From JAICTV01 sp035634055 (GTDB taxonomy: Bacteria > Planctomycetota > Phycisphaerae > Tepidisphaerales > Tepidisphaeraceae): a stretch of 64,000 nt of DNA. The DNA is taken from contig DASQDR010000145.1 of assembly GCA_035634055.1 (NCBI GenBank), positions 4,836 to 68,835 on the forward strand. The letters are read 5' to 3'. Both the position numbers and the translations under genes were made by a program. The notes under the pieces are model-generated. The model was given only the letters and a program-made list of their open reading frames with translations, was not told where the DNA came from and did no database searches. This document shows positions 44,508-53,352 of the stretch, in pieces (position 1 is the stretch's first letter; each line of letters begins with the position of its first letter).

Positions 44508-45455
44508 TCACGCCGGCGCGATCTCCAGTCCGCTCGCGTCCTGCACCTGCGGTTGCGCGGCGGGCTTTAGCACGCGCAGCGGCTTCTCGCGGATCCGGTA
44601 GCGCAGCGGCGGGGTCATGGTGGTCACCTCGCCGTCGATCGAAACGCGCAGCGGGCGGCGGCGGCGGGTGTCGACCTTGATCTCCGGCAGCGCCATCGAG
44701 TTGAAGTGCTTGGCCGCGTGCACCGTTCCCAACGCCGCCCGGATCATCAGCCACAGCACGCTCAGCGCGCCCGGCTTGGTCGCGACGTAGACGTTGAGCA
44801 GCCCGCGCTCCGGCACCGACGCCGCCTCCACGCCGAACGCCTTCATCTGGTAGGCATTGTTGCAGACGATAATGCTCGGCGTGGCGTGCGCGACCTCGTG
44901 CCCGCGGCTGCTGAGGCGCACGAAGTGCAGCGGCATCCGGTTGAACACGCGCAGCAGCGCGACCGCCATCGCCAGCCACTTGTTCCGCCCGGACTGCTTC
45001 TGCTGCTGCTCGCGCTCGGCGACGACCGCCGGGTGGAAGCCGATCGCGCTGAAGTTCAGGAACATCCGCCCGTTGACCTCTCCCACCGGCAGGTCGACCA
45101 CGCTGCCGCGCGACAGGGCGGCGATCGCCTCTTCCAGGTCGAGCGGGACGGCCAGGTCCTTGGCAAAGTGGTTGTGCGTCCCCAGCGGCAGCACGCCGAA
45201 CGCGCGCCTCCCGCCGGCGACGGCGTTGGCGATGGTGTTGATCGTCCCGTCCCCGCCGCCGGCCACGATCGCGTCCAGCTCGTGCTGGTGCGACGCCTCG
45301 CGCGCCTGCTGCTCGAGCAGCTTGGGGTCGACGAAGCGCACCTCGGCGTCCGCGCCCGCCGACGCGAAGGCGGACTCGATCCGCTGCCGCGCCGCGTCGG
45401 GCTCCATCCCGGCCAGCGTTCCGGCGCCCTCGTTGAGCAAGACCAAAACCTTCAT
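44508..45455 (-). CDS. Diacylglycerol kinase family lipid kinase (second of a pair)
   Basis: A 315-residue protein of the DAGK/YegS catalytic family. It has the nucleotide-binding loop VAGGGDGTINTIANAVAGG and LGVLPLGTHNHFAKDL-type sequence (here FGVLPLGTHNHFAKDLAVPL), and the second domain with IIVCNNAYQM and VSIDGEVTTMTPP. Members phosphorylate diacylglycerol, sphingosine-like lipids or phosphatidylglycerol. The ATG at 45455 begins the conserved KVLVLLNEGAGT; the frame is open further upstream. It lies 95 bases after a paralog. Confidence 0.9.
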   Translation of the reverse strand: MKVLVLLNEGAGTLAGMEPDAARQRIESAFASAGADAEVRFVDPKLLEQQAREASHQHELDAIVAGGGDGTINTIANAVAGGRRAFGVLPLGTHNHFAKDLAVPLDLEEAIAALSRGSVVDLPVGEVNGRMFLNFSAIGFHPAVVAEREQQQKQSGRNKWLAMAVALLRVFNRMPLHFVRLSSRGHEVAHATPSIIVCNNAYQMKAFGVEAASVPERGLLNVYVATKPGALSVLWLMIRAALGTVHAAKHFNSMALPEIKVDTRRRRPLRVSIDGEVTTMTPPLRYRIREKPLRVLKPAAQPQVQDASGLEIAPA

Positions 45456-45550
45456 GCCGTTCCACCTCGAATCCGCCCCGTCCGTCACCGCGATGCCGCC
45501 ACGACCCCCGCGCTGCAACCCGGCGGCCCCGGCCGCCCGTCGCCGGCCCA

Positions 45551-46438
45551 TTATGCGCGCGGCGCCAACACCGTCAGCGCGCCCGGCCGCAGCTCATAGT
45601 GTAGCGGCGGCGAGAGGCGAAAGACCTCACCATCAAGCGCGATGGGGATCTCGCGCTGGGCCGTCTCGATCCAAGCCTCGGTCCCGCTGAGCATCTGGAA
45701 GTCCCGCGCCTGCTCCACGATCCCGAGCACCACCCGCAGCGCCAGCATCAGCAGGCCGAACCGGCCGGTGCGGTTGGTGAAGTAGACGCACAGCTCCCCT
45801 CCATCCAAACGGGCGCGCCCACCGAGGTTTTCCGGGGTCAACTCGTAGCCATTGTTGCCGACGAAGACGAACGGGGTCGTGCGCAGCGTGGAGCGATTGG
45901 CGACGTCGATGCGCACGCTGACGGTGGGGTAGCGGCGGAAGACGGAGACGCACGCCAGCAGCATCGCCACCCACTTCCCGCGCCCCAGCCGCTGGCGCTG
46001 GCGGTCGCGCTTGCCGACCATGCGCGGGTAAAGGCCGATCGACGAATTGTTGATGAAGGCGCGGCCGTTGACCTGCGCGATGTCGACGCGCCGCCGGTGC
46101 CCGGCGGCGATGACCGCGGCGGCTTCGTCGAGCGCCAGCGGCAGGCGGAGATCCTTGGCGAAGTGGTTGAGCGTCCCGGTGGGAAGCACGCCGAGCGGCA
46201 CGTCGCCACCCGCCAGCGCGCCGGCGCAGGCGCTGACGGTCCCGTCGCCGCCGGCGGCCACCACCGCGTCGGCCCCGTCCGCCGCCGCCGCCCGCGCCGC
46301 CCGGGGCAGTTCGTCCCCGGTCACCTGCCGAACCTCCGCCTCCACCCCCGCGCGTTCCAGCGCCGCGCGCAGTTCCTCCGCGTGCTCGGGCTTCGCGCCG
46401 GCCGCCGGATTGGTCAAGACGATCACGCGCATCGGCAT
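45551..46438 (-). CDS. Diacylglycerol kinase family lipid kinase (first of a pair)
   Basis: A 295-residue paralog of the following gene with VIVLTNPAAGAKPEHAEELR, the nucleotide loop VAAGGDGTVSACAGALAGG, LGVLPTGTLNHFAKDLRLPL, the lipid-kinase landmark FVGNNGYELTPENLGGRARL and IALDGEVFRLSPPLHYEL. The NNGYEL segment is stronger here than in the second gene, where it is NNAYQM. The two probably differ in lipid substrate. A palindromic, GCGACAAGG-rich repeat lies in its upstream region. Confidence 0.9.
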   Translation of the reverse strand: MPMRVIVLTNPAAGAKPEHAEELRAALERAGVEAEVRQVTGDELPRAARAAAADGADAVVAAGGDGTVSACAGALAGGDVPLGVLPTGTLNHFAKDLRLPLALDEAAAVIAAGHRRRVDIAQVNGRAFINNSSIGLYPRMVGKRDRQRQRLGRGKWVAMLLACVSVFRRYPTVSVRIDVANRSTLRTTPFVFVGNNGYELTPENLGGRARLDGGELCVYFTNRTGRFGLLMLALRVVLGIVEQARDFQMLSGTEAWIETAQREIPIALDGEVFRLSPPLHYELRPGALTVLAPRA

Positions 46439-46463
46439 GCCCTCGCATCACAAGGCGACATCA

Positions 46464-46539
46464 CGAGGCGACAAGGCGACAAGCTGACAACGTCGAAAGC
46501 CGCCTCGGCCCCTCGCGCCATTTCACCTTGTCGCCCCCT
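46464..46539. repeat. Inverted repeat with tandem GCGACAAGG units
   Basis: CGAGGCGACAAGGCGACAAG at 46464 pairs with CTTGTCGCCCCCTC ending at 46539, between the aldo/keto reductase stop and the lipid kinase start. Confidence 0.65.
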
Positions 46540-47534
46540 CAACCTTCCGCCGCCGCTTCGGCGATGCGGGCGCGCATCGGCTCGTCCGGCAGGCGCCCCG
46601 TGCCGGCGCGCATGTTGTCGCGCAGGTGGGCGACCTTCGACGTCGCCGGGATGGCGCAGGTGATGGCGGGATGGGAGATGACGAACTTGAGCAGGAGCTG
46701 CGCCCAGCTCTGGCAGTTGATCTCGCCGGCCCAGGCGGGCAGGGGCTTGTCGCGCAGGCGGCGGAGCAGTTCGCCGCCGGCGAAGGGACGATTGGCGATG
46801 ACGGCCACGCGCCTGTCGGCCGCCAACGGCAGCAGGCGGCGCTCCGCCTCGCGCTCGCCGACGGAATAGTTGATCTGGATGAAGTCCAGCGGCTCCGCCT
46901 GCACGATTCGCGCGACCGCCTCGTGCTGGCTGGCCGTGTAGTGCGTGACGCCCACGTGCCTCACCCGCCCCGCGCGCTTCCACTCGCGCAGCGTGTCGAG
47001 GTGCGCCCGCGCGTCGAGCAGGTTGTGCACCTGCATCAGGTCGATCGGGTCGGCCCGCAGCTTGCGCATCGATTCGTTCATCTGCTCGATGCCCGCCTGC
47101 TTCCCGCGCGTCCAGACCTTGGTGGCGACGAACAGCTTCGGGCGCAGCTCCAGCTTGGCGGCCAGGTCGCCGGCGACAGTTTCGGAGCTGCCGTACATCG
47201 GCGAGGAGTCGATCAGCTTCCCGCCGGTCGCGACGAAGGTTGCCAGCACTTCCTCGAGCGCCGCGCGGGCGGCCGGGTCGTCGCCGACGTCGAAGGTCTG
47301 CCACGTGCCGAGCCCGATGACCGGCAGCGGCTCCTTGGACGAGGGGATCGGGCGGGTGAGGATATCGGGCGCGGGTGAAGTCGCGGGCGGCGACGCTGCT
47401 GAAGGTGGGCCGCCGCCCGCGCCCCCCACGTCATCCGCTCCCGCCGCCCCCGCCCCCGCCGCCAGGGCGGCCGCCGCCAGCGTCATTCGAAGTGCGTCGC
47501 GCCGCGTCACCGCCGCAGAATTTGCTCTGGCCAT
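46539..47534 (-). CDS. Tat-exported aldo/keto reductase
   Basis: A 331-residue protein with a twin-arginine signal (TRRDALRMTLAAAALAAGAG, residues 10-29) and a disordered linker, then an aldo/keto reductase TIM barrel (from about residue 65). The catalytic tetrad is visible as Asp and Tyr in DSSPMYGSSE, Lys in VATKVWTRG and His in MQVHNLLDARA. The C-terminus has the NADPH-binding FVISHPAITCAIPATSK. Secreted versions of this fold are common in planctomycetes and the cofactor would have to be bound before export via Tat. The substrate is unknown. Confidence 0.9.
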   Translation of the reverse strand: MARANSAAVTRRDALRMTLAAAALAAGAGAAGADDVGGAGGGPPSAASPPATSPAPDILTRPIPSSKEPLPVIGLGTWQTFDVGDDPAARAALEEVLATFVATGGKLIDSSPMYGSSETVAGDLAAKLELRPKLFVATKVWTRGKQAGIEQMNESMRKLRADPIDLMQVHNLLDARAHLDTLREWKRAGRVRHVGVTHYTASQHEAVARIVQAEPLDFIQINYSVGEREAERRLLPLAADRRVAVIANRPFAGGELLRRLRDKPLPAWAGEINCQSWAQLLLKFVISHPAITCAIPATSKVAHLRDNMRAGTGRLPDEPMRARIAEAAAEG

Positions 47535-47703
47535 GGCTACCTCCGTCGTCCTGATCCGGATTGTAGACCGACGGCGCGTCGCCGCTGCGCGCGACTCGGC
47601 GCCGGACGTTCAGCGTCCCGCCCAGCGGTTCGTCCCTTGTTGAAGCGCCCGCGCCCGGCCGGTATTTTCTGCCGCCGGGGCGGGCGGGGCCGAGGCGCGC
47701 GTC

Positions 47704-48489
47704 ATGGCAAATCGATTCGCCGAGGGGCACCGAGTCGACCGCGACCGCCCGCACATTTTTCACCGCGACTACTGGACCCTGCGGCACCTGCTCGACGGCG
47801 CCCGCGACTTCGCCGCGCGCCACGCCGACGCGCTGCGCGGGAAGCGCGTGCTCGATTTCGGCGCGGGGGTATCGCCGTACGCGGCTCTCATCGCGGGCGC
47901 GGGCGCGGAACTGCTCCGGGCGGACATCGACCCGCAGGACGCGACCGTCCTGCGCATCGATCCCGCCGACGGGCGCGTGCCGCTGGACGACGCGAGCGTC
48001 GAGGCGGTCCTCAGCACGCAGGTCCTGGAGCACGTGGCCGACGTGCAGGGATATCTGCGCGAGGCGTTCCGCCTGCTTCGCCCGGGCGGGCTGCTTTACC
48101 TCTCGACGCACGGCGCGTTCGTCCTTCACCGCAACCCGACCGACTTCCGCCGCTGGACCATCGACGGGCTGGCGCACGAGCTGCGGCAGGCGGGGTTCGA
48201 GATCGATCGCATTGAGCCGCGCATCGGCATTTTCGCGATGTCAACCCACCTGCGCTCGATCACTCTGGGCGGCGCGACCCGCCGTATCCCCTTCACCGGG
48301 TGGCTCCGCCCGATCATCTACCTGCTGTTCAACCTGCGGATGGGCGTGGAAGACCGGCTGACGCCGGCGTCGGTGATGGACGCGCACCCGGAACTGCTGC
48401 TGGCGACGGCGCGGAAGCCGGCGGTGGCTACGCCGCGTTCCGCGACAGCCGACGCCACCGGTGCGCCGACCACGCCGCCAGCAGGATGA
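47704..48489 (+). CDS. Class I SAM-dependent methyltransferase
   Basis: A 261-residue methyltransferase. The SAM-binding loop is VLDFGAGVSPYAALIAGAGA (motif I), followed by LRADIDPQDA (motif II), VPLDDASVEAVLSTQVLEHV (motif IV/post) and LRPGGLLYLSTHGAF. It resembles the ubiquinone/glycan-type methyltransferases in planctomycete exopolysaccharide clusters. The acceptor is unknown. It is divergent from the aldo/keto reductase and convergent with the ATPase-like membrane protein, with which its end overlaps by 62 bases. Confidence 0.88.
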   Translation: MANRFAEGHRVDRDRPHIFHRDYWTLRHLLDGARDFAARHADALRGKRVLDFGAGVSPYAALIAGAGAELLRADIDPQDATVLRIDPADGRVPLDDASVEAVLSTQVLEHVADVQGYLREAFRLLRPGGLLYLSTHGAFVLHRNPTDFRRWTIDGLAHELRQAGFEIDRIEPRIGIFAMSTHLRSITLGGATRRIPFTGWLRPIIYLLFNLRMGVEDRLTPASVMDAHPELLLATARKPAVATPRSATADATGAPTTPPAG

Positions 48490-48913
48490 CCACCGCGTGG
48501 AACAGCAGCGGCCGGTACCACACCCGGCCGGTGAGGATGCCGGGGACGGCGGCGATGAGGCTGTAGAGGTACAAGAGCACCGCCGCGGTCGCGACGGCAA
48601 GGTCGCCGCTGATGCCGGTGCGGCGGAAGGTCAGCACTCCTTCGACCAGCATGCCCAAGTTGACGTAGAGCACCCACCCGCACAGCAACGCCTGGAGCAG
48701 GCTGACCCAGCGGTCGGCGTCGGTCGGGCCGAGGGAGCGGCCCCACACTTGGAGCGCGATCACGGGCACGCCAAATACGACTGATTGACCAAAGCGGTAC
48801 CTGAACTCGCGCAGGCGCTGGTCGGGCGGGCGGGAGAGGAGACTTTCGATCGCCGATTGCCGGTTGGGAAGTGCCGATGGGGGCAACGGGCGATCATCAG
48901 CGGAATGATGCAC
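48428..48913 (-). CDS. Membrane protein resembling helices 1-4 of heavy-metal P-type ATPases
   Basis: A 161-residue protein with four hydrophobic segments: FGQSVVFGVPVIALQVWG, WVSLLQALLCGWVLYVNLGM, GDLAVATAAVLLYLYSLIAA and LLFHAVVILLAAWSAHRW. The order and the segment LTFRRTGISGDLAVATAAVL match the first half of the membrane part of copper-type P1B ATPases (there RTGxxNMDVLVALG). The phosphorylation, nucleotide-binding and CPC-containing regions are absent. It stands directly downstream of the HMA-domain gene. The start is taken as GTG at 48913. A truncated or split transporter is likely. Confidence 0.6.
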   Translation of the reverse strand: MHHSADDRPLPPSALPNRQSAIESLLSRPPDQRLREFRYRFGQSVVFGVPVIALQVWGRSLGPTDADRWVSLLQALLCGWVLYVNLGMLVEGVLTFRRTGISGDLAVATAAVLLYLYSLIAAVPGILTGRVWYRPLLFHAVVILLAAWSAHRWRRLSRNAA

Positions 48914-48985
48914 GCGGGGACCGTGAATCTCACATCACCTGGCCACTGCGCTTCATTCGACAATCGCAGATGGCCAATCGGAGTG

Positions 48986-49252
48986 TTATTGGTGTCCCGC
49001 CCGGTCGGCGTGGCGGGTGGTGAAGCCGGTGACGGTGTAACCGACCTCGGCGATCGCGTCGGTCAGCGTCTTCACGTTCACCTGGTCGTGGTCGTACAGC
49101 ACCGATGCCTGGGCGCTGTTGAAGTCCACCTCCACCTCGTGCACGCCCGGATGCTGCATCAGGGACTTCTGGACCGTTTGCTCGCACTTGTGGCAGTGCA
49201 TGCCGGAGATACGGATGATCGCAAGCTGATCGGCCCCCACGTCGTCGGCCAT
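48986..49252 (-). CDS. Heavy-metal-associated (HMA) domain protein, copper-chaperone-like
   Basis: An 88-residue HMA domain with the metal-binding motif GMHCHKCEQTV (Cys20 and Cys23) and the alpha/beta pattern VHEVEVDFNSAQASVLYDHD and TLTDAIAEVGYTVTGF. Such domains bind Cu(I) or Zn/Cd and pass them to P1B ATPases. The start ATG at 49252 has GGGAGGTG upstream. The following gene on the same strand encodes only the first four membrane helices of such an ATPase; the gap is 72 bases. Confidence 0.9.
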   Translation of the reverse strand: MADDVGADQLAIIRISGMHCHKCEQTVQKSLMQHPGVHEVEVDFNSAQASVLYDHDQVNVKTLTDAIAEVGYTVTGFTTRHADRAGHQ

Positions 49253-49476
49253 GGCCACACCTCCCGGACAGGGCGTCCCCGACCGTGCCCGCGCGGCGCG
49301 GGCGCGCATTTGGGCGCGAGGGGACACGCCATAGCCTATGACTGCAAGTCTTTGGAGGCAACGACCAAACGATTCGCGGCCGGGGCCGGGGCCGACTCGG
49401 CGGCCGGTGCGGCGAGGCGCAACCCAATGCAGCCGCGGGCGCCCGGGGTTTGCCGCAGGCTTCGCCGGGAAATGAA

Positions 49477-49506
49477 GAAGGGCGACCCGAAGCCGGGCCG
49501 CCCTTC
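49477..49506 (-). terminator. Intrinsic terminator of the sigma factor gene
   Basis: GAAGGGCG(A)CCCG pairs with CGGG(C)CGCCCTTC, read on the minus strand with TTC-rich sequence after it, 26 bases after the stop. Confidence 0.7.
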
Positions 49507-49532
49507 TCGCGTTTACATGATGTCGCGGCGCG

Positions 49533-50567
49533 TTATGCCGCCACTTCGGTCGTCACCGGCTGGGTCCCCGGCGCGATCGTCGGCTGCTGCGGTGCCACCG
49601 GCGCGTCCGGGTCGGGCTCGGGGTAGCGCTTGGTTCGCAGCACCCCTTCCTCCATGACCGTCTTGATCTTCACCAGCGCCTTGTTCTGGATCTGGCGAAC
49701 GCGCTCCTTGGTCACGCCGATGATCTTGCCGACCTCTTCCAGCGTCAGCGGGTTCTCCTCCTGCTGCTGCCAGTTGAACCGGCGGCGGATGACCGTCTGC
49801 TCGGTGTCGGACAGGTCGGCAAGGTTGCGGTCGACGATCTGCTTCAGCTCGTCGATGCAGTCCTCCTCGATCAGGTCGCGCTTGCGATCGCTCCAGTCGC
49901 TCTTCTCCATCTCCGGCTCGAACTCCACCGGGAAGTGGGTCTTGTAGCGGCTGGACTTCATCGCGGTGCGGCTGAACGCCTTGAGGATCGCCCGGCACGC
50001 GTACGTGCTGAACTTGAACCCATTGTCGACGTTAAACTTGTCCACCGCCCGCATCAGGGCCATGTTCCCCTCGCTGACGATCTCGGCAAAGTCCACGTCG
50101 CCCAGCCGCGTCCGCTTGGCCATCGCCAGCACCAGCGCGAGGTTGGTGCGGACGAGGTACTCGCGGAAGTGCTCGAAGCGGCGGTGCCACTCGACCAGTT
50201 CCTCCGCCAGCTCGCGGGTTAGCCCGCCGCGCTTCGCGCGCTTCTGCAACGCGCAGAGCTTGCGCTTGCAGAAGTTGAAGCGCTGGAACATCAGCTTCTC
50301 TTCGGCACCCTTCATGAGCTGCGGGGTGCCCCGGAGCTGGTCGGCGATCTCCTCACGCGTGGGCTGGTACCACGAGGTCATCGGCAGCGGCGGTTCCTCG
50401 CCACCGTCGAAGTTGAAGAGCTGCTTCTCGATCCCCCGCTGCTTGAACGTCGGGGAATCCATGAAGGCGTAATTTTCCAGCAACAGCGCCTCCGCCCGCT
50501 CGCGCAGGACGCGCGGGATCGGCTTGGCACGGGTGGGGGTCTTCTTTGTCGCAGTCATGGTGGCCAT
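49533..50567 (-). CDS. Sigma-70 family RNA polymerase sigma factor
   Basis: A 344-residue sigma factor. Regions 2.1-2.4 are visible (FREYLVRTNLALVLAMAKRT, VSEGNMALMRAVDKFNVDNG, FKFSTYACRAILKAFSRTAM), region 3 is short and region 4 has LSDTEQTVIRRRF and the helix-turn-helix TLEEVGKIIGVTKERVRQIQ. The N-terminal 100 residues are not standard region 1.1, and the promoter -10 recognition helix reads YACRAILKAFSR rather than the YATWWIRQAI of the primary factor. It is therefore an alternative, planctomycete-type group factor. AAGGAGG sits 5 bases before the ATG at 50567. Confidence 0.9.
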   Translation of the reverse strand: MATMTATKKTPTRAKPIPRVLRERAEALLLENYAFMDSPTFKQRGIEKQLFNFDGGEEPPLPMTSWYQPTREEIADQLRGTPQLMKGAEEKLMFQRFNFCKRKLCALQKRAKRGGLTRELAEELVEWHRRFEHFREYLVRTNLALVLAMAKRTRLGDVDFAEIVSEGNMALMRAVDKFNVDNGFKFSTYACRAILKAFSRTAMKSSRYKTHFPVEFEPEMEKSDWSDRKRDLIEEDCIDELKQIVDRNLADLSDTEQTVIRRRFNWQQQEENPLTLEEVGKIIGVTKERVRQIQNKALVKIKTVMEEGVLRTKRYPEPDPDAPVAPQQPTIAPGTQPVTTEVAA

Positions 50568-50846
50568 GAACGGCCTCCTTGGCAATGAAATCCACGTCCG
50601 TCCGTGAAGTCGGACACACTGAACAACTATTCGTTCCAACAACCTTCGACAGAGGTATTACGTCTCACGGCCGTGCGTGTTCATTCCCTAACACGTGCAA
50701 GAGACGAGGTTTATGGAGGCGGGCCCGGCGGGCGGCCCGGGCGGCTTGCCCACTGGACACTTGTTGAAGCCGCGGGTGAAGCGCCCGCACCACGCCGCGG
50801 AGGCTGGCATCCGTGCTAACCAGGTCGGTCGCGGCTCGCAAATCTG

Positions 50847-50873
50847 TTGCCGCCGCACCGGCCGGAGCTAGGA
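50847..50873 (+). promoter_or_regulatory. Sigma-70 type promoter of nadD
   Basis: TTGCCG (50847-50852), 15-base spacer, TAGGAT (50868-50873), 54 bases before the nadD start. Confidence 0.4.
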
Positions 50874-50927
50874 TTTTCTCGGACGTCTTTTCCGGCTGCC
50901 ACAGGTAACCGTAACGCCGGTCACGTT

Positions 50928-51518
50928 ATGCCAATACTCTGCTTCGGCGGCAGTTTCAATCCGATCCACAACGCGCACCTGCGCTGCGCCCAAGCCGTTG
51001 CCGACAAGGCCGGCTACGACCGCGTCCTGCTGATCCCGTCCGCCCAGCCGCCGCACAAGCCGAGCGCCGCCGACCTGGCGCCGGCGCAGCACCGCGTCGC
51101 AATGTGTCGCCTGGCTGCTGAGACGGTGGCGGGGTTCGACGTTGACGACTTAGAAACGCGCCGCACCGGTCCGAGTTACACTCTCGACACCGCCCGCGAG
51201 CTTCGCCACCGCCGCGGCTGGAGCGAGGTCCACTGGCTGATCGGCGGCGACATGCTCCTGTTCCTGCCCCGGTGGCACCGCCCGCTGGAGCTGCTCCGCG
51301 AGGTGCACTTCGTGGTGATGGCCCGCCCGGGCTACCCCATCAACTGGGACGCCCTGCCGCCGGAGTACCACCACCTGCGTTCTCATCAGGTAGAAGCGCC
51401 GATGGTGGACATCAGCGCGACCAAGATCCGCCGGCGGGTGAAGGCTGGCGAGTCCATCGACGCCTTCGTGCCCCCGGCGGTCTCGCGCTACATCTCCGAC
51501 AACGGACTCTACCGATGA
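50928..51518 (+). CDS. nadD: Nicotinate-nucleotide adenylyltransferase
   Basis: Adenylates nicotinate mononucleotide to deamido-NAD. The 196-residue protein has the nucleotidyltransferase start LCFGGSFNPIHNAHLRCAQA (His14 and His17 of the HxxH motif), IPSAQPPHKP, DDLETRRTGPSYTLDTAREL and the closing VDISATKIRRRVKAGESI (SxTxxR). Length and motifs fit the NadD family. The ATG at 50928 starts exactly at the conserved N-terminus; an upstream in-frame ATG is not needed. Confidence 0.94.
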   Translation: MPILCFGGSFNPIHNAHLRCAQAVADKAGYDRVLLIPSAQPPHKPSAADLAPAQHRVAMCRLAAETVAGFDVDDLETRRTGPSYTLDTARELRHRRGWSEVHWLIGGDMLLFLPRWHRPLELLREVHFVVMARPGYPINWDALPPEYHHLRSHQVEAPMVDISATKIRRRVKAGESIDAFVPPAVSRYISDNGLYR

Positions 51519-51679
51519 AGCTGGCGGAGTGAACCATCCCTGAACAGGGGGCGGCAACACAGCACGCCTTGCGACGTTGGCGCGCAAGGCCGCCCCCGCC
51601 ACCGCCGATCCTGATGCGTCCGCCCCACCCGCTTCGCGCGGCCGACGCGGCGCGTTAGAACCAGCCCCCGGCGGCTCGC

Positions 51680-53215
51680 ATGTTGAACTTGTACGACATC
51701 GCATACTCCCTCGGCGTCGGCGCGGCCGCGCCCTACTGGCTGCTCAAGCCGTCGGCGCGGCGGAAGGTGCTGGGGGCGCTGGCGCAGCGCATGGGCCGAG
51801 ACCTCCCGCCGCCGCGCGAGGGGGACAGTCCGACAGTTCTCATCCACGCCGTCAGCCTCGGCGAGATGAACGCCACCCGCACGCTCGTGCAGGCGCTGCG
51901 GCTGGCGCGAAGTGACCTCCGCTTCGTCGTCTCTGCCACCACCGACACCGGCTTCTCCCGCGGCCTGGAGCTGTACGGCCCGAGCAACGACGTCAGGGTG
52001 ATCCGCTACCCGCTCGACTTCAGCGGCGCCGTCAACCGCGTGCTCGACAACGTCCGCCCGGACGTGGTCGTGCTGATGGAGCTGGAGGTGTGGCCGAACT
52101 TCACCCAGCGGTGCCAGGAGCGCGGCATCCCGGTGGTGCTGGCGAACGCGCGGCTGACGAGCTCGAGCTTCCGCAACTACCGGCTGGGCGGCCCGCTGGT
52201 GAAGGCGATGTTCCGCCGGCTCACGCTCGTGTGCGCGCAGGACGAGACGTACGCGATGCGGTTCCTGGCGCTCGGTGTTCCGCCGCACCGCGTGGTGATC
52301 ACCGGGACGATGAAGTTCGATAACGCCAACCTCGCCCCGCCGTCCGGCGGCGCGGTCAACCGCGCGCAGTTCGTCGGGCTTCGCGTCGGCGAGGAGCCGG
52401 TCCTGGTCTGCGGCTCGACCGGGCCCGGCGAGGAGGCGATCGTCCTGGCGGCGTACCGGCGACTGCTGGAGAAGTTCGCCCGGCTGCGGCTGGTGCTGGT
52501 CCCCCGCCACCCCGTCCGCTTCGACGAGGTCGAGCAGATCATCCAGGAGCACAAGTTCCGCTGCGAGCGGCTCACCCGCGCCGGCACGCGCCCGCCCAGC
52601 GACCTGGCGATCCCGCCCGTCGTCCTCGTCGACGCCATGGGCGTGCTGCGCGACTTCTACGGCGTGGCGGACGTCGTCTTCGTCGGGCGAACGCTGGTCG
52701 ACCTCGGCCCGCGGCAGCACGGCAGCGACATGATCGAGCCGGCCGCCCTCGGCAAGCCGGTCATTGTCGGCCCGTTCACCGGCAACTTCGCCGAGGCGAT
52801 GCGCAAACTGCTGGCGGCGGACGCGATCCTGGAAGTGCCCAGCGGCGAGCAGTTGGAGCAGTCGGTCAGCGTGCTGCTCTCCACGCCGTCCGAGGCCCGC
52901 GCCATGGGCGAGCGGGCGGCGAACGTGGTCGCGCGCGAGCAGGGGGCGACGCAACGTCACGCCCGCGTGATCCTGCAAATCCTCGGCGTCGCCCGCGGCG
53001 AGATCGCGCCGCCGGAACCGGGTCCGGCGGCAAGGGAAGCCGTCAGCGTCGCCGCGCCGCCGTCATCATCATCGCCGCCGCAACGGCCCGCGCACCCGCA
53101 CGCGGCGCAGCCCGCGGGCGCGTCGGCGCCCAAGGTTGTCATCACGCGCCTTGGGCCGATCCCGGGGAGCGCGCCGTTCGCGCAAGGCGAACAACGCACC
53201 GGACCGCCGCAGTAG
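51680..53215 (+). CDS. waaA: 3-deoxy-D-manno-octulosonic acid transferase (KDO transferase)
   Basis: Adds KDO from CMP-KDO to the lipid A precursor on the cytoplasmic face of the inner membrane. The 511-residue protein has an N-terminal membrane-associated segment, HAVSLGEMNATRTLVQAL (GE motif), RPDVVVLMELEVWPNF, IPVVLANARLTSSSFRNY and the C-terminal donor-binding FVGRTLVDLGPRQHGSDMIE and EPAALGKPVIVGPFTGNF. A Pro/Ala-rich tail of about 70 residues follows the enzyme core. It implies lipid A-type lipopolysaccharide in this organism. Confidence 0.93.
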   Translation: MLNLYDIAYSLGVGAAAPYWLLKPSARRKVLGALAQRMGRDLPPPREGDSPTVLIHAVSLGEMNATRTLVQALRLARSDLRFVVSATTDTGFSRGLELYGPSNDVRVIRYPLDFSGAVNRVLDNVRPDVVVLMELEVWPNFTQRCQERGIPVVLANARLTSSSFRNYRLGGPLVKAMFRRLTLVCAQDETYAMRFLALGVPPHRVVITGTMKFDNANLAPPSGGAVNRAQFVGLRVGEEPVLVCGSTGPGEEAIVLAAYRRLLEKFARLRLVLVPRHPVRFDEVEQIIQEHKFRCERLTRAGTRPPSDLAIPPVVLVDAMGVLRDFYGVADVVFVGRTLVDLGPRQHGSDMIEPAALGKPVIVGPFTGNFAEAMRKLLAADAILEVPSGEQLEQSVSVLLSTPSEARAMGERAANVVAREQGATQRHARVILQILGVARGEIAPPEPGPAAREAVSVAAPPSSSSPPQRPAHPHAAQPAGASAPKVVITRLGPIPGSAPFAQGEQRTGPPQ

Positions 53216-53352
53216 TGCGCTCTGCGCCACGCGCGCGCGCTGTCATCCGCGACGGCGCCAGCCAAGGCAGTCCCGCGCGTCGGCCTCGCCGAAGGTTGCA
53301 CGTTCCTCCCCTCCCCCCGCCCGCGCATGATGGCCGGCCGGAGGTACGCGCG

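Noticed and set aside
46539..47534. The aldo/keto reductase as a possible redox partner of the adjacent lipid kinases.
   Set aside because: The Tat signal places it outside the cytoplasm, while the kinases are cytoplasmic; no pathway link is visible.
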